A DNA stretch of 64,000 nucleotides from Owenia fusiformis (GCA_903813345.2 CAIIXF020000003.1:5233815-5297814); one strand, 5' to 3'. Shown: positions 61,101 through 63,209, numbered from the stretch's first letter. The notes: generated by a model from the sequence alone, not told the origin. Made by a program: numbers and translations.

Positions 61101-63209
61101 GTCTGTGCCTAAAAGTGCCTATTTCCCAAGAAAATTTTACAATTTCAAGATGCTATTTGGTGCTTTCTGGGCACTTTAGTCAATAAAGTCAATAAAAAAA
61201 ATTATGAAATTTTTTTTTTGTTTTTTTTTGGGGGGGGGGGGGTGTTAAGGAGGGGGGCTGCCAGAGGGGGAGGTGGAGTGGGGATGCCAGAGGGCGAGTA
61301 AGTGTTAGTCTTCCAGAATCATTAACTTTATCAAGGATGATGATGATGTCTGGGCAATTTAAAAGTGTCTGAGACAGTACATAAAACAAATTCAGAACTT
61401 TTCCATTGTTTTGTTTGGGGTGTGAGGGGTGGCCCCTAGAAAATTTTACAATTTTACAACGCTATTTGGTGCTTTCTGGGCACTTTCAAAGTGTATGAGT
61501 CAATTAAAGAATTTGAGAAAATCACAATTTTTTTTTTGGGGGGGGTCAAGGGGGGGGGGGGGGCGCCAGAGGGGGGGGGGGGTCTATGCAAGTGCAAGAT
61601 GCATGAGGGGGAGCAAGTCCCCCAGAAACACTAATTATATCAAGGAGCTATTTGATGATGTCTGGGCACTTTAAAAGTGTCTGAGACAAAACACTAAAAT
61701 AAATTTAGAACTTTTCTATTGTTTTGTGGGGGGTGTGAGGGGTGGCCAATACCCCTAGAAAATTGTACAATTTTAAGATGCTATTTGGTGCTTTCTGGGT
61801 ACTTTCAAAGTGTATGAGTCAATGAAAAAAAATTACAAAAAAAAAGTTTTCAAAAAAATATTTTTTTCAACTTTTTTTTTCAAATTTATTTTGGGGGCTG
61901 ACAAAGGGGGGGGGGGTGCGGTCGCACCCATCGCACCCCCCATCTGACGGCCCTGCAAAGTAAATTAAATGATTGTAACTTTATGGTGCCAATATCAAAC
62001 TCCTTATCAATGCCTTTGATTCCCTGCATTTAATGACATGCAAGCTGCAAGCACTACATCACGGTCATTATATTTCAGTCAATATCATCTTATTTCACAA
62101 CATGACATTCATATATAGTATATACTTCCCTCTCGTCATATGATTTCAGTATTCATTCAACTCCAATTCAAAATTTTTCTTTCCAGCAAGGAGACATTCT
62201 GATTGTACATTTCACAGACGTTGGGTGGACTCCATATTTCCCCCTCATCGCAGGACTTGTCACAGAAATAGGAGGACTCGTATCCCATGGTATGTCAGTT
62301 GCCCATTTCTAGTGCAGTGTCCTAGCCTGTAGCCAGGATTTGCCAAGTTCACTTTTTGAAAGATTCCAGGGGGGTCACTTTTGACAACTATGGCCTAAAA
62401 TCACTTAAAAGTGCTCAAAATGTTGAAAAATTGCATGATTCTGAAAGAATTTTTGGCCAGGTGGGAGGTTTCTTGCCTTCATTCTCATTATAGTAAATGT
62501 TCCATGTAGGCCCTATTACCTATAGAATATCTTGATTTATGAGATGGTTGAGTGCTTCACATATCCCCGTAAAACTTACCCAGCACCCAAATTATAGTCC
62601 TAAGTTTAATGTTTTGTAGAGGAGTCAAACACCTTGAACAGCCCTGAACAGCTCTGCTTGAGCTGATTCTGCATATCCATGTTTAAAGTGTATTTTATCA
62701 AACAGATGTGAACCATATTTTAGAATATCATTGTTTTTATTATTTACTAGGTGCTGTAGTTGCTAGAGAGTATGGACTACCATGTATTGTCAGTGCACCA
62801 AAAGCTACAAAACTCATTAAATCAGGTAATGAGAAATTGTTTTTCAGATAATGAATGACATGTAGACGTAGTCCCATTTTTTGAAAAATGACTGCCAATT
62901 TTACATGTGGTTCTGTTAGTTTTATGATACAGTAGCTATATACCATATTATGGCATGTTCATATATGAATATTGAAACGGAATTCAGAAATAAAGCTGAA
63001 TTGAATGACAATGTAGTGAATTTTTTGAAATGCCTGCAAAACTCCAGATGTATTTGCCACTAAGATGTTCAAAGAGATTTGCTATTCCTTTGCAATTACA
63101 TTATAACTGGTTATAAATACATATGCATCTTCTATATCATATTCCAGGTGATGAGGTGATTTTGAATGGAACTTTAGGAACAATAAAGAGAGTATTGAAA
63201 ACAAATTAG
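939..63209 (+). CDS. Animal rifampicin-phosphotransferase / PEP-synthase-like dikinase (PigC-like), 34 visible exons, 5' end outside window
   Basis: The joined exons give 3,651 nt, 1,216 codons and a TAG, with phases agreeing at every junction. Numbering from the first visible residue: 1-290 is an N-terminal region I recognise from animal homologues only; about 330-670 is an ATP-grasp PPDK_N domain with LVGGKGSQLALL, FAVRSSAAGEDS, LFTRDPVTGNPG, YGLGESVVSG and LLQARPIT; 670-1090 is a helical middle region with an HGHR motif; 1105-1216 is the PEP-utiliser swivelling domain with GGLVSHGAVVAREYGLP, whose His is the expected phosphocarrier. There is no C-terminal PEP/pyruvate TIM barrel, so the architecture is that of rifampicin phosphotransferase or PigC rather than true PEP synthase. 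By family it should split ATP and pass a phosphate through His to an acceptor; the acceptor is unknown. All motifs look intact, so I infer an active enzyme. One or more N-terminal exons lie upstream, and a small exon between exons 1 and 2 may be missing from this model. Confidence 0.9.
1196..2967. other. Dikinase intron 1, unique part
   Basis: AT-rich, no convincing coding sequence. A possible 15-nt microexon is noted at 2104-2118. Confidence 0.5.
2968..4381 (+). mobile_element. 5'-truncated non-LTR retrotransposon (LINE) fragment
   Basis: An open frame runs from 2968 to the TAA after 4212. It begins inside the reverse transcriptase domain, with LLYADDIALI (catalytic YADD at 3052-3063) and then a run resembling 'CNQWRISINMGKTKIVHF'. 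Near the end is a Cys/His knuckle, CQICNSNEIENETHFVFEC, as in RT-associated zinc-binding tails. After the stop lies about 140 bp of 3' UTR ending in AATA/AATG repeats at 4357-4381, typical of LINE tails. The N-terminal RT palm and any endonuclease are missing, so this copy cannot move by itself. It sits in dikinase intron 1 in sense orientation. The exact 5' end (2968 to ~3006) is uncertain. Confidence 0.9.
4500..4745. repeat. Tandem repeat, ~59-bp unit, 4 copies
   Basis: Copies share a core of 'tgcaatgtttagagat' and 'ctatactttgtaat' and 'acttataagtt'. Moderate divergence between copies. Intronic, not at a splice junction. Confidence 0.85.
4746..5391. other. Intron 1 stretch without recognised features
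   Basis: No exon or intact element seen. The piece near 5215-5290 resembles 52390-52460 and is likely a fragment of a dispersed repeat. Confidence 0.4.
5392..5775. mobile_element. Dispersed repeat, ~380 bp (second copy at 34675-35550)
   Basis: Opens with a short hairpin (ccaccaaaagtggtg) followed by gacatattgtta and closes with 'gtaggtggtgacattttgtc'. The same edges and body recur at 34.7-35.5 kb, so this is a mobile family. No coding capacity. Confidence 0.65.
6112..6225 (+). CDS. Dikinase exon 2
   Basis: Acceptor ttttttttcag, donor AAAAG|GTAAAT. Encodes WQAYSNIFNFDTDIHANV and then a helix ending FFEKLK. The phase matches exon 1 directly, but homologues as I remember them carry extra residues between the two, so an exon of 3n length may be missing. 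Confidence 0.87.
6249..7062. mobile_element. Dispersed repeat with tccgtctg microsatellite and hairpin ends
   Basis: The left edge has a hairpin (tccccaccacatagtgtgggg-like), then a pyrimidine-rich 'gtccgtctgtctg' run, then three diverged internal copies of a block containing 'cattctgggtaaat' and 'gccattttg', and a right edge 'accacttggtggggacatttt'. Related pieces occur at 48.7-49.15 kb and 51.88-52.46 kb. Confidence 0.65.
7063..7711. other. Gap between dispersed repeat and nested gene 3' end
   Basis: No intact element. A minus-strand stretch at about 7277-7407 reads as a plausible C-terminal peptide containing GLPKEMIREIENKLQQYG and ending in TGA; it is listed as a finding. No clear AATAAA for the nested gene was found. 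Confidence 0.4.
7712..8342 (-). CDS. Temptin-monooxygenase exon 8: copper-B Met and Cys-containing tail
   Basis: Starts FETPVEIQSQDEVYLTCNYN and continues STGRNSTTIWGHGTSAEMC (the Met is the copper-B ligand) and FIQYYP, as in DBH. The last ~150 residues include several Cys and an MATTHW-containing low-similarity end, then TAA at 7712-7714. I do not recognise a domain in the tail. Confidence 0.92.
7712..29079 (-). CDS. Secreted temptin-domain copper monooxygenase (DBH/MOXD-like), 8 exons, nested in dikinase intron 2
   Basis: The exons join to 1,779 nt, giving 592 aa plus TAA. Residues 1-20 look like a signal peptide (FVVFVFGII core). Residues 21-147 are temptin-like: FQGLIPNGDQVPHPCK, NPEGGGSRNQFGIDF, DSDKDGMSNGQELGDPSCVW. 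From 148 comes the copper type II ascorbate-dependent monooxygenase core: HH at 198-199 and His269 (NHWNNP) fit copper site A; His346/His348 (LHMHSLG) and Met420 (AEMC) fit copper site B. All ligands are present, so I infer an active extracellular or secretory-pathway hydroxylase. A Cys-containing tail of about 150 residues follows. A DOMON domain, usual in DBH and MOXD1, is absent and replaced by the temptin part. Substrate unknown. It is transcribed against its host gene. Confidence 0.9.
8856..8952 (-). CDS. Temptin-monooxygenase exon 7
   Basis: Encodes KSIKLEQYTDGKMISSLGEV and DVYHYDHPVRH, C-domain strands of the oxygenase. Acceptor attttgtag, donor GCATAT|GTAAGT. Confidence 0.88.
9287..9538 (-). 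repeat. 52-bp tandem repeat beginning at the donor of nested exon 6
   Basis: About four units plus a diverged first copy. On the gene strand each unit reads GGTATGTGCAATTCC ... ATCTACAGTA ... TTTGACTTG. The true donor region (GGTATTTGTATTTCC ... ATCTACAGTA) is the diverged first copy, so the splice site belongs to the repeat. The later copies carry GTATGT, a better donor consensus than the real GTATTT. Confidence 0.85.
9539..9788 (-). CDS. Temptin-monooxygenase exon 6: copper-site residues
   Basis: Encodes NHWNNPELRDDYYDSSGV, LIYYTPNLRPYDGGMMIIGQ and GNYLHMHSLG. It carries the third copper-A His and the HxH of copper B. Donor CCCTAG|GTATTT begins the 52-bp array. Confidence 0.95.
9883..11075. 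mobile_element. Non-autonomous DNA transposon, 14-bp TIRs, 5-bp TSD AAAGT
   Basis: Ends CAGGGGCGTAGGAA and (reverse) CAGTGGCGTAGGAA, flanked by AAAGT at 9878-9882 and 11076-11080. The other arm of the foldback element (around 14780) has the uninterrupted sequence with a single AAAGT, an empty-site proof of insertion. No transposase seen. The ends suggest the hAT-like group with 5-bp duplications; that assignment is inferred. Confidence 0.9.
12826..13288. mobile_element. Short element with GTGTTACGCGGTA inverted ends and internal 22-24 bp palindromic repeats
   Basis: GTGTTACGCGGTA at the left and its reverse complement at the right, with GTT on both outer sides. Inside, variants of 'atatgccatataccgcaggtga' occur in both orientations about ten times. 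It lies in the loop of the foldback element. Confidence 0.7.
14921..15093 (-). CDS. Temptin-monooxygenase exon 5; its 5' half seeds the 118-bp array
   Basis: Encodes SMYNTASPCGMRPSDDRCTQ, MIIAWSLGFHGQCENERM and GYRIGKTGYTKLVIQ. The AWSLG and GYRIG motifs match DBH 'AWAxG' and 'GYPIG'. Donor ATTCAG|GTATTG. The first 92 exon bases and the acceptor are the unit of the 5.7-kb array immediately upstream in the transcript. Confidence 0.93.
15002..20850 (-). repeat. 118-bp satellite (~49 units) carrying the 3' splice site and first 92 bases of nested exon 5
   Basis: Unit on the gene strand: ~26 intron bases ending TACATTACAG, then GAGATGATGCCGGGTCA and about 75 further exon-derived bases. The real acceptor at 15093/15094 is the first copy and the last is at about 20818; the spacing fits 49 units of 118 bp with two 30-bp deletions. 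Most copies carry TGA where the exon has TGT (Cys), or another stop (AGG TGA), so they cannot replace the exon. The acceptor AG is kept in every copy I read. Confidence 0.93.
20851..21710. other. Nested-gene intron 4, part beyond the satellite
   Basis: Holds a long inverted repeat (arms 21184-21269 and 21371-21456). Otherwise AT-rich with no feature. Confidence 0.5.
21184..21456. repeat. Inverted repeat, ~86-bp arms, ~100-bp loop
   Basis: Left arm begins taaggttcagctggaaa; right arm is its reverse complement at roughly 90% identity, including ggtaaaaaattgctata and tattttctggtacaaaa. It could form a long hairpin in the transcript. No target duplication was identified. Confidence 0.85.
21711..21896 (-). 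CDS. Temptin-monooxygenase exon 4: Cu2_monooxygenase N-part
   Basis: Encodes LRFNHTKVPAQKTNYYCQTF through NNTAVMHHSVIFGCLGGYG. The VPAQxTxYxC and MHHxxxxGC motifs are hallmarks of PHM/DBH N-domains; the His pair binds copper A. Donor TTATG|GTTAGT. Confidence 0.95.
21897..22644. other. Nested-gene intron 3
   Basis: No exon seen. A run 'gaattgaaaattgaattgaa' near 22170 looks like the tail of an old retroposon. Confidence 0.4.
22645..22743 (-). CDS. Temptin-monooxygenase exon 3: Cys-rich linker
   Basis: Encodes GVCEPLDSEICLAQNQWEFC and DSNEFKCPALDAT, a four-Cys segment between temptin and oxygenase parts. Acceptor ttgattgcag, donor GCAACAA|GTAAGT. Its first 81 bases and acceptor are copied at 24721-24801 by a tandem duplication; that copy has no donor. 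Confidence 0.88.
22663..24720. repeat. First copy of a 2,058-bp tandem duplication
   Basis: Near-identical to 24721-26778. Contains the first 81 transcribed bases and acceptor of nested exon 3, unique intron, a 28-bp minisatellite and a 0.5-kb inverted-end element. The junction between copies shares only 'tgg'-type microhomology. Confidence 0.93.
23358..23855. mobile_element. MITE-like element inside the 28-bp minisatellite
   Basis: Imperfect inverted ends: TACCGTATTAGCC...ATTGGTGCC left and GGCACCAATTAAGAC...ATGGTA right. No coding capacity that I trust; the 71-codon minus frame is incidental. Confidence 0.65.
24721..26778. repeat. Second copy of the 2,058-bp tandem duplication, with truncated exon 3 copy
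   Basis: 24721-24801 repeats 22663-22743 exactly, so the acceptor and 81 exon bases are present but the last 18 bases and donor are replaced by minisatellite sequence. I saw one base difference in the arrays (24457-24463 region versus 26515-26521). Very recent event or an assembly duplication. Confidence 0.93.
25416..25913. mobile_element. Duplicate of the MITE-like element
   Basis: Same element, carried by the 2,058-bp duplication rather than by transposition, since its flanks are duplicated too. Confidence 0.65.
26949..27081 (-). CDS. Temptin-monooxygenase exon 2: temptin DSDxDGxxNGxELGDP motif
   Basis: Encodes KWNPTLCMKDSDKDGMSNG and QELGDPSCVWRPGAQANR, ending SHPG. The acidic DSDxDG loop resembles a calcium-binding loop and is the temptin signature. 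Acceptor tttttaaag, donor CATCCAG|GTAAAT. Confidence 0.93.
27082..28869. other. Nested-gene intron 1
   Basis: 27930-28150 resembles the 'agggatatag...gtccgtcc' dispersed repeat (compare 51.9 kb). The rest is AT-rich; no additional exon seen. Confidence 0.45.
28870..29079 (-). CDS. Temptin-monooxygenase exon 1: signal peptide and temptin N-half
   Basis: Starts MEQHTIFVVFVFGIINSGKG (hydrophobic core), then YQYFQGLIPNGDQVPHPCKE and GGGSRNQFGIDFLANGK. Donor GGAAAG|GTGAGT; 70 codons, phase 0. The start was chosen because it gives a signal peptide directly before the temptin motif. Confidence 0.9.
29120..29126 (-). promoter_or_regulatory. Possible TATA box of the nested gene
   Basis: TATAAAA on the minus strand, about 41-47 bases before the ATG. 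A second AT-rich candidate (CTATAAAG) lies slightly nearer. The spacing would give a very short leader; a leader intron cannot be excluded. Confidence 0.25.
29135..29869. other. Space between nested gene 5' end and acceptor array
   Basis: Nothing recognised beyond AT-rich sequence. It must hold the nested gene's promoter if that gene has no leader intron. Confidence 0.4.
29870..30172 (+). repeat. 35-bp tandem repeat of the 3' splice site and first ~30 bases of exon 3
   Basis: Nine copies of tttctttcag|CTCACATCAAACTCATTATGAAC-type sequence (written here in two parts: the tttcag acceptor and the CTCACATCAAACTC exon start). The last copy is the real exon edge at 30143. A unit of 35 bases shifts frame, so upstream acceptors give stops. 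Confidence 0.9.
30143..30252 (+). CDS. Dikinase exon 3
   Basis: Encodes SHQTHYEQFGEMKGSLQ through ALRGVRDHSYG. The acceptor is the last of nine near-identical tandem acceptors (29870-30142); only this copy continues in frame. Separated from exon 2 by a 23.9-kb intron that contains a whole antisense gene. Confidence 0.9.
30468..30576 (+). CDS. Dikinase exon 4
   Basis: Acceptor gtggagcag, donor TCATA|GTAAGT. Encodes VRNWHSIYRYIIHMGHLEDG through ISMPGALS; 109 nt, phase consistent on both sides. Confidence 0.9.
30810..30937 (+). CDS. Dikinase exon 5
   Basis: Acceptor ccactgtttcag, donor AAAGCTG|GTAACT. Encodes LKMGFLMQANSRQFPITW through DAPGDYAFSFKAG, part of the N-terminal region. Confidence 0.9.
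31345..31492 (+). CDS. Dikinase exon 6
   Basis: Acceptor tgttttccag, donor TATATAG|GTGCAT. Encodes GKLYTLQVNVRYTHIYYQHE through GYGISELLY. Followed by the 28-bp minisatellite at 31.53-32.27 kb. Confidence 0.9.
31530..32265. repeat. 28-bp minisatellite, ~26 units, in dikinase intron 6
   Basis: Units 'aataatgaaaccactcag' plus 'ttgacatcct', drifting from 31.98 kb to 'aatcaaatcactca' plus 'tttgagatctc'. Homogeneous left half and diverged right half. No splice site in the unit. Confidence 0.93.
32305..32485 (+). CDS. Dikinase exon 7: entry to ATP-grasp domain
   Basis: Acceptor attttacag, donor GAACAG|GTAAAA. Carries SSLLVGGKGSQLALLSTVGE, the glycine-rich motif that opens PPDK_N-type ATP-grasp domains in PEP synthase and rifampicin phosphotransferase. 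Confidence 0.93.
32902..32964 (+). CDS. Dikinase exon 8
   Basis: A 63-nt phase-0 exon between acccatttcag and CTACAG|GTATGT. Encodes MGFTVPKGFCVTIAAFDQHL, the 'VPxGFxVT' strand that follows the glycine-rich loop in the family. Confidence 0.9.
33307..33356 (+). CDS. Dikinase exon 9
   Basis: A 50-nt exon between tacttgcag and TACAAG|GTAAGA. Encodes NNCAIEEKIRELSDITR, a helix of the ATP-grasp half. Too short to stand out as an open frame; supported by phase and position. Confidence 0.82.
33508..33674 (+). CDS. Dikinase exon 10: nucleotide-binding motif
   Basis: Acceptor tataatttcag, donor GCAGCAG|GTACAC. Ends in EKAFAVRSSAAG; the family motif VRSSAxGEDS is completed by exon 11. The Arg is an ATP-phosphate ligand in characterised relatives. 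Confidence 0.93.
34475..34610 (+). CDS. Dikinase exon 11
   Basis: Begins GEDSEEMSAAGQMETLLGV, a classic PPDK_N continuation, and ends FQAVEYRR. Acceptor gtttacag; donor GTTGCT is weak. Confidence 0.92.
34675..35550. mobile_element. Second copy of the ~380-bp dispersed repeat, interrupted
   Basis: Edges match 5392-5775. Compared with that copy it carries an extra ~450 bp from about 35000 to 35445, flanked by TTGTCAA on both sides, so an insertion with a 7-bp direct repeat is likely. Lies in dikinase intron 11. Confidence 0.6.
35787..35857 (+). CDS. Dikinase exon 12
   Basis: A 71-nt exon, acceptor ttgtttgtag, donor ACTGCAG|GTAATG. Encodes IKSTMGVPIQEMVHAETAG; the V-x-x-M(V)-x-AExAG pattern is diagnostic of the ATP-grasp domain. 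Confidence 0.92.
36131..36207 (+). CDS. Dikinase exon 13: TRDPVTGN motif
   Basis: Acceptor tatgtttcag, donor GGTGAG|GTATGT. Encodes GVLFTRDPVTGNPGVMTMNA and NYGLGE, two of the strongest signatures of the PEP synthase / rifampicin phosphotransferase ATP-binding domain. Confidence 0.95.
36691..36808 (+). CDS. Dikinase exon 14; donor is first of 57 tandem copies
   Basis: Encodes SVVSGLSDPDTIVISKTWDD and ends SMNVTG. The donor AACAG|GTAATG is the first copy in a 3.6-kb array of 64-bp units; each unit repeats the last 12 exon bases and this donor. Confidence 0.93.
36797..40466 (+). repeat. 64-bp minisatellite: 57 copies of the exon 14 donor
   Basis: Unit = last 12 exon bases (TGAATGTAACAG) plus 52 intron bases starting GTAATGAAATCAAG. 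First donor 36809, last 40403; the distance 3,594 equals 56 x 64 + 10, which matches the one 1-bp deletion (37325) and one 11-bp insertion (~38850) seen. Each junction reads AACAG|GTAATG, so it also offers an AG acceptor abutting the next donor. Variants (aaatcaag, aaaacaag, aaatcagg; gaacaatg, gaacgatg; tgaatagg, tgaacagg) are clustered, as expected from local amplification. Confidence 0.96.
40654..40754 (+). CDS. Dikinase exon 15
   Basis: Acceptor aatattccag, donor ATTGAG|GTATTA. Encodes ESGGTETVDVKEDAVHKC through RLANIGIE. It lies after the 64-bp array; the phase (2 nt) joins correctly to exon 14. Confidence 0.88.
40899..40970 (+). CDS. Dikinase exon 16: end of ATP-grasp domain
   Basis: Encodes FGDPRDIEWAVSNNKIYLLQ; the DIEWA strand and the IYLLQ end supply metal and ATP contacts in the family. 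Acceptor tctttcag, donor CTACAG|GTAGGT; 24 codons, phase 0. Confidence 0.95.
41295..41401 (+). CDS. Dikinase exon 17
   Basis: Starts ARPITTLQLESTKELMHEF, completing the QARPIT motif, and ends VTTANIG. Donor ATAGG|GTGTGT. This is the boundary from the ATP-grasp half to the substrate-binding region. Confidence 0.9.
41402..41990. mobile_element. Dispersed repeat with inverted core
   Basis: 41511-41536 (ttatcctacactttgtacat) and 41644-41668 (its near reverse complement) form a hairpin; 41817-41990 matches 1-250. Likely one non-autonomous element family. Boundaries approximate. Confidence 0.55.
42578..42650 (+). CDS. Dikinase exon 18
   Basis: Encodes EMMPGAMTPLTISTFFRAVE and NTMQ. The G-E-x-x-P-G-A-M-T/S-P-L motif opens the middle (acceptor-substrate-binding) region in rifampicin phosphotransferase-like proteins. 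Confidence 0.93.
42903..42995 (+). CDS. Dikinase exon 19; its 3' half is repeated in a 53-bp array
   Basis: Encodes EFLLEAGCIDHKCDLY and then KAVALACNNAFINLH, donor CTACAT|GTGAGT. The last 45 coding bases plus 8 intron bases form the unit repeated for the next 3.4 kb. Reading through the donor reaches a TAG six codons later, so downstream copies of the donor would add a stop. Confidence 0.92.
42951..46440 (+). repeat. 53-bp minisatellite: 65 copies of the exon 19 end and donor
   Basis: Unit = 45 coding bases (KAVALACNNAFINLH) plus GTGAGTAT. First donor 42996, last with GT 46388; the distance 3,392 is exactly 64 x 53, so there is no net indel in 3.4 kb. Donor variants: GTGAGT (most), GTGACT, GTAAGT. 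The final copy has lost the G (cattgagt). An 11-unit block (583 bp) is repeated, as shown by the rare 'caacactgcatt' at ~43609 and ~44192. Confidence 0.96.
46771..47081. mobile_element. piggyBac-type MITE with TTAA duplication
   Basis: TTAA at 46767-46770 and 47082-47085; ends CCCTTTCCCGACG and, reversed, CCCTTTCACGACG. 311 bp, no open frame. Lies in dikinase intron 19. Confidence 0.88.
47430..47597 (+). CDS. Dikinase exon 20
   Basis: Acceptor ctccttgcag, donor ACTTAT|GTAAGC; 56 codons, phase 0. Encodes NLYGTSELYVLGSDKRMVDL and a helical segment ending WHKIMSTY. The sequence is divergent; phase and position support it. Confidence 0.8.
47913..48050 (+). CDS. Dikinase exon 21
   Basis: Acceptor attctttcag, donor TATGAT|GTAAGT. 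Encodes SQNRSYGRTKEWERRIRSQE through SKMMDYYD, 46 codons in phase 0; polar helical middle region. Confidence 0.85.
48324..48632. mobile_element. Short DNA transposon, ends CAGGGTTCTCACYAGG, TSD CAATG
   Basis: Inverted ends match over 16 bases with one change; CAATG flanks both sides (48319-48323, 48633-48637). 309 bp, non-coding. Confidence 0.88.
48700..49150. mobile_element. Fragment of the 6.25-kb dispersed repeat family
   Basis: Shares 'cattcttggtaaatgttaag' and 'ggccattttgga' blocks with 6590-6990. Edges not resolved. Confidence 0.5.
49796..50382. mobile_element. hAT-type MITE, 8-bp TSD GTTCCCAC
   Basis: TIRs TAGTGGTGTCAA and (reverse) TAGAGGTGTCAA; GTTCCCAC at 49788-49795 and 50383-50390. 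Subterminal runs of ttaaccggttaacc are palindromic. Inside, a ~130-bp block (agcg-gggaaagcaatgtgg...) is tandemly duplicated. 587 bp, no transposase. Confidence 0.93.
51241..51325 (+). CDS. Dikinase exon 22
   Basis: Acceptor cttctgcag, donor GATGTG|GTAGGA. Encodes CVNEVSFNSGRSLQWGYMML and VILAKGGC. The SxxSxQW pattern is familiar from the middle region of animal homologues. Confidence 0.87.
51700..52650. repeat. Degenerate short tandem repeat (aaccttatctgaggtaactt) split by a dispersed repeat
   Basis: Repeat units at 51700-51880 and 52466-52650 flank a repeat at about 51881-52465 that begins 'aacaaagttcggagggatat' with a 'gtccgtccgtcc' run. The arrangement suggests insertion into an existing minisatellite. 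Confidence 0.7.
53259..53420. mobile_element. Short element of the CAGGGGCG family
   Basis: Begins CAGGGGCGAAGCCAG and ends in a decayed complement (ctgattacacccatg) after a long C run. Flanks (ccatg / cctat) no longer match exactly. Confidence 0.6.
53490..53578 (+). CDS. Dikinase exon 23; donor is first of a 44-bp array
   Basis: Encodes DWTSEHYSDVALLLADCTNV and YSADVPSALQ. The donor CTACAG|GTGAAA starts the 44-bp array; the last 15 exon bases are part of the unit. Confidence 0.9.
53564..55210 (+). repeat. 44-bp minisatellite: ~38 copies of the exon 23 donor with a pyrimidine tract
   Basis: Unit = ~15 exon-derived bases (ccctctgctctacag) plus GTGAAACATTCTCTCATAC and ttaccatttcc. First donor 53579, last 55203; 1,624 = 37 x 44 - 4, matching two 2-bp deletions. 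Each junction reads pyrimidine tract-CAG|GTGAAA. Four copies are changed at the junction (cagggg, cagttg, catgtg, cgggtg). Confidence 0.95.
55426..55488 (+). CDS. Dikinase exon 24
   Basis: A 63-nt phase-0 exon between ttgtttcag and CCAGAG|GTGAGT. Encodes ELVDVIFKTGQADHFTKL. Confidence 0.85.
55920..56015 (+). CDS. Dikinase exon 25: HGHR motif
   Basis: Encodes FTQFLNMHGHRCIRE, with the F-L-x-x-H-G-H-R motif typical of the region between the ATP-grasp and swivelling domains in PEP-synthase-like proteins. Acceptor gaattttag, donor GAGAG|GTTAGT. Confidence 0.93.
56254..56313 (+). CDS. Dikinase exon 26
   Basis: A 60-nt phase-0 exon encoding AEFREKSWRSEPWKVTAVLQ. It continues the HGHRxxxE segment (E-x-x-x-x-S-W), between ttttttag and CTGCAG|GTAAGG. 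Confidence 0.9.
56531..56825 (+). mobile_element. tRNA-derived SINE (tRNA-Lys-like head)
   Basis: Head with A box TGGCCTAAAGG (56537-56547), an anticodon-loop region AGACTCTTAATG (CTT, Lys-like) and B box GGTTCAATCCC (56581-56591). A body of about 200 bp follows, ending in AAATGAAATGAAAT. The acceptor stem does not pair, so it is not a working tRNA gene. Confidence 0.85.
56970..57070 (+). CDS. Dikinase exon 27
   Basis: Acceptor ttattttag, donor GCAAG|GTTTGT. Encodes NIVRGPRNNKAAKVETSIED and a charged tail ending PISKNAR. Confidence 0.82.
57420..57555 (+). CDS. Dikinase exon 28
   Basis: Encodes VLKFIVPRARRAVGDREWGK through AYWKLAKLMVTE. The 'P-x-A-R-x-x-V-x-x-R-E-x-x-K-S' run is conserved in rifampicin phosphotransferase-type middle regions. 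Confidence 0.93.
57782..57873 (+). CDS. Dikinase exon 29
   Basis: Encodes GRLPDEDLLFFFTHQELKVL through GRLVAK. The 'L-P-D-x-D-L-L-F-F' motif is a family hallmark. Acceptor acacattag, donor GCAAA|GTAGGT. Confidence 0.93.
57911..58789. mobile_element. MITE-like element with ~20-bp inverted ends
   Basis: Left 'attcatgaaagctccgcaa', right its near complement 'tttgtggagctttcacgaat'. About 0.88 kb, in dikinase intron 29. No target duplication identified. Confidence 0.7.
58949..59027 (+). CDS. Dikinase exon 30
   Basis: Encodes AAKRRRILPQQMSLHFSHLN and MGHPIP; the RRR basic patch precedes the swivelling domain in relatives. Acceptor tggttttag, donor ATTCCA|GTAAGT. Confidence 0.9.
59212..59398. mobile_element. 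Short element, ends CAGGCCCGTAGC, TSD GTCTT
   Basis: GTCTT at 59207-59211 and 59399-59403; the right end GATACGGGCAGG is an imperfect complement of the left. A related solo fragment lies at about 62325-62480. Confidence 0.7.
59628..59756 (+). CDS. Dikinase exon 31: start of PEP-utiliser domain
   Basis: Encodes IKGMPVSQGEVKGTARVVTS, the 'G-x-P-x-S-x-G-x-x-x-G-x-A-R-V' strand pattern that begins PEP-utiliser (swivelling) domains. Phase 0 at both ends. Confidence 0.95.
60249..61955. mobile_element. 1.7-kb non-autonomous transposon, TSD CAAAG, G-rich internal tandem repeats
   Basis: Ends CAGGCCCGTAAGA and (reverse) CAGGGCCGTCAGA; CAAAG at 60244-60248 and 61956-61960. The interior is four or five diverged ~290-bp repeats with 'ctatttggtgctttctgg' and long poly-G tracts. 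The short open frames inside are not genes. Confidence 0.85.
62187..62289 (+). CDS. Dikinase exon 32: swivelling domain
   Basis: Encodes QGDILIVHFTDVGWTPYFPL and AGLVTEIGGLVSHG. The D-x-G-W-T-P motif and the catalytic-type His of SHG are intact. Confidence 0.96.
62751..62825 (+). CDS. Dikinase exon 33: swivelling domain
   Basis: Encodes GAVVAREYGLPCIVSAPKAT and KLIKSG, the canonical 'A-x-V-A-R-E-Y-G-L-P' continuation after the His. Confidence 0.96.
63148..63209 (+). CDS. Dikinase exon 34: C-terminus
   Basis: Encodes GDEVILNGTLGTIKRVL and ends KTN with TAG at 63207-63209. The 'G-D-x-V-x-x-x-G-x-x-G-x-I-x-x-L' end is typical of the domain. Confidence 0.95.

Noticed and set aside
60366-61674. 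Short open frames in 60.3-61.7 kb
   Set aside because: They fall in the G-rich transposon and repeat with its internal units.
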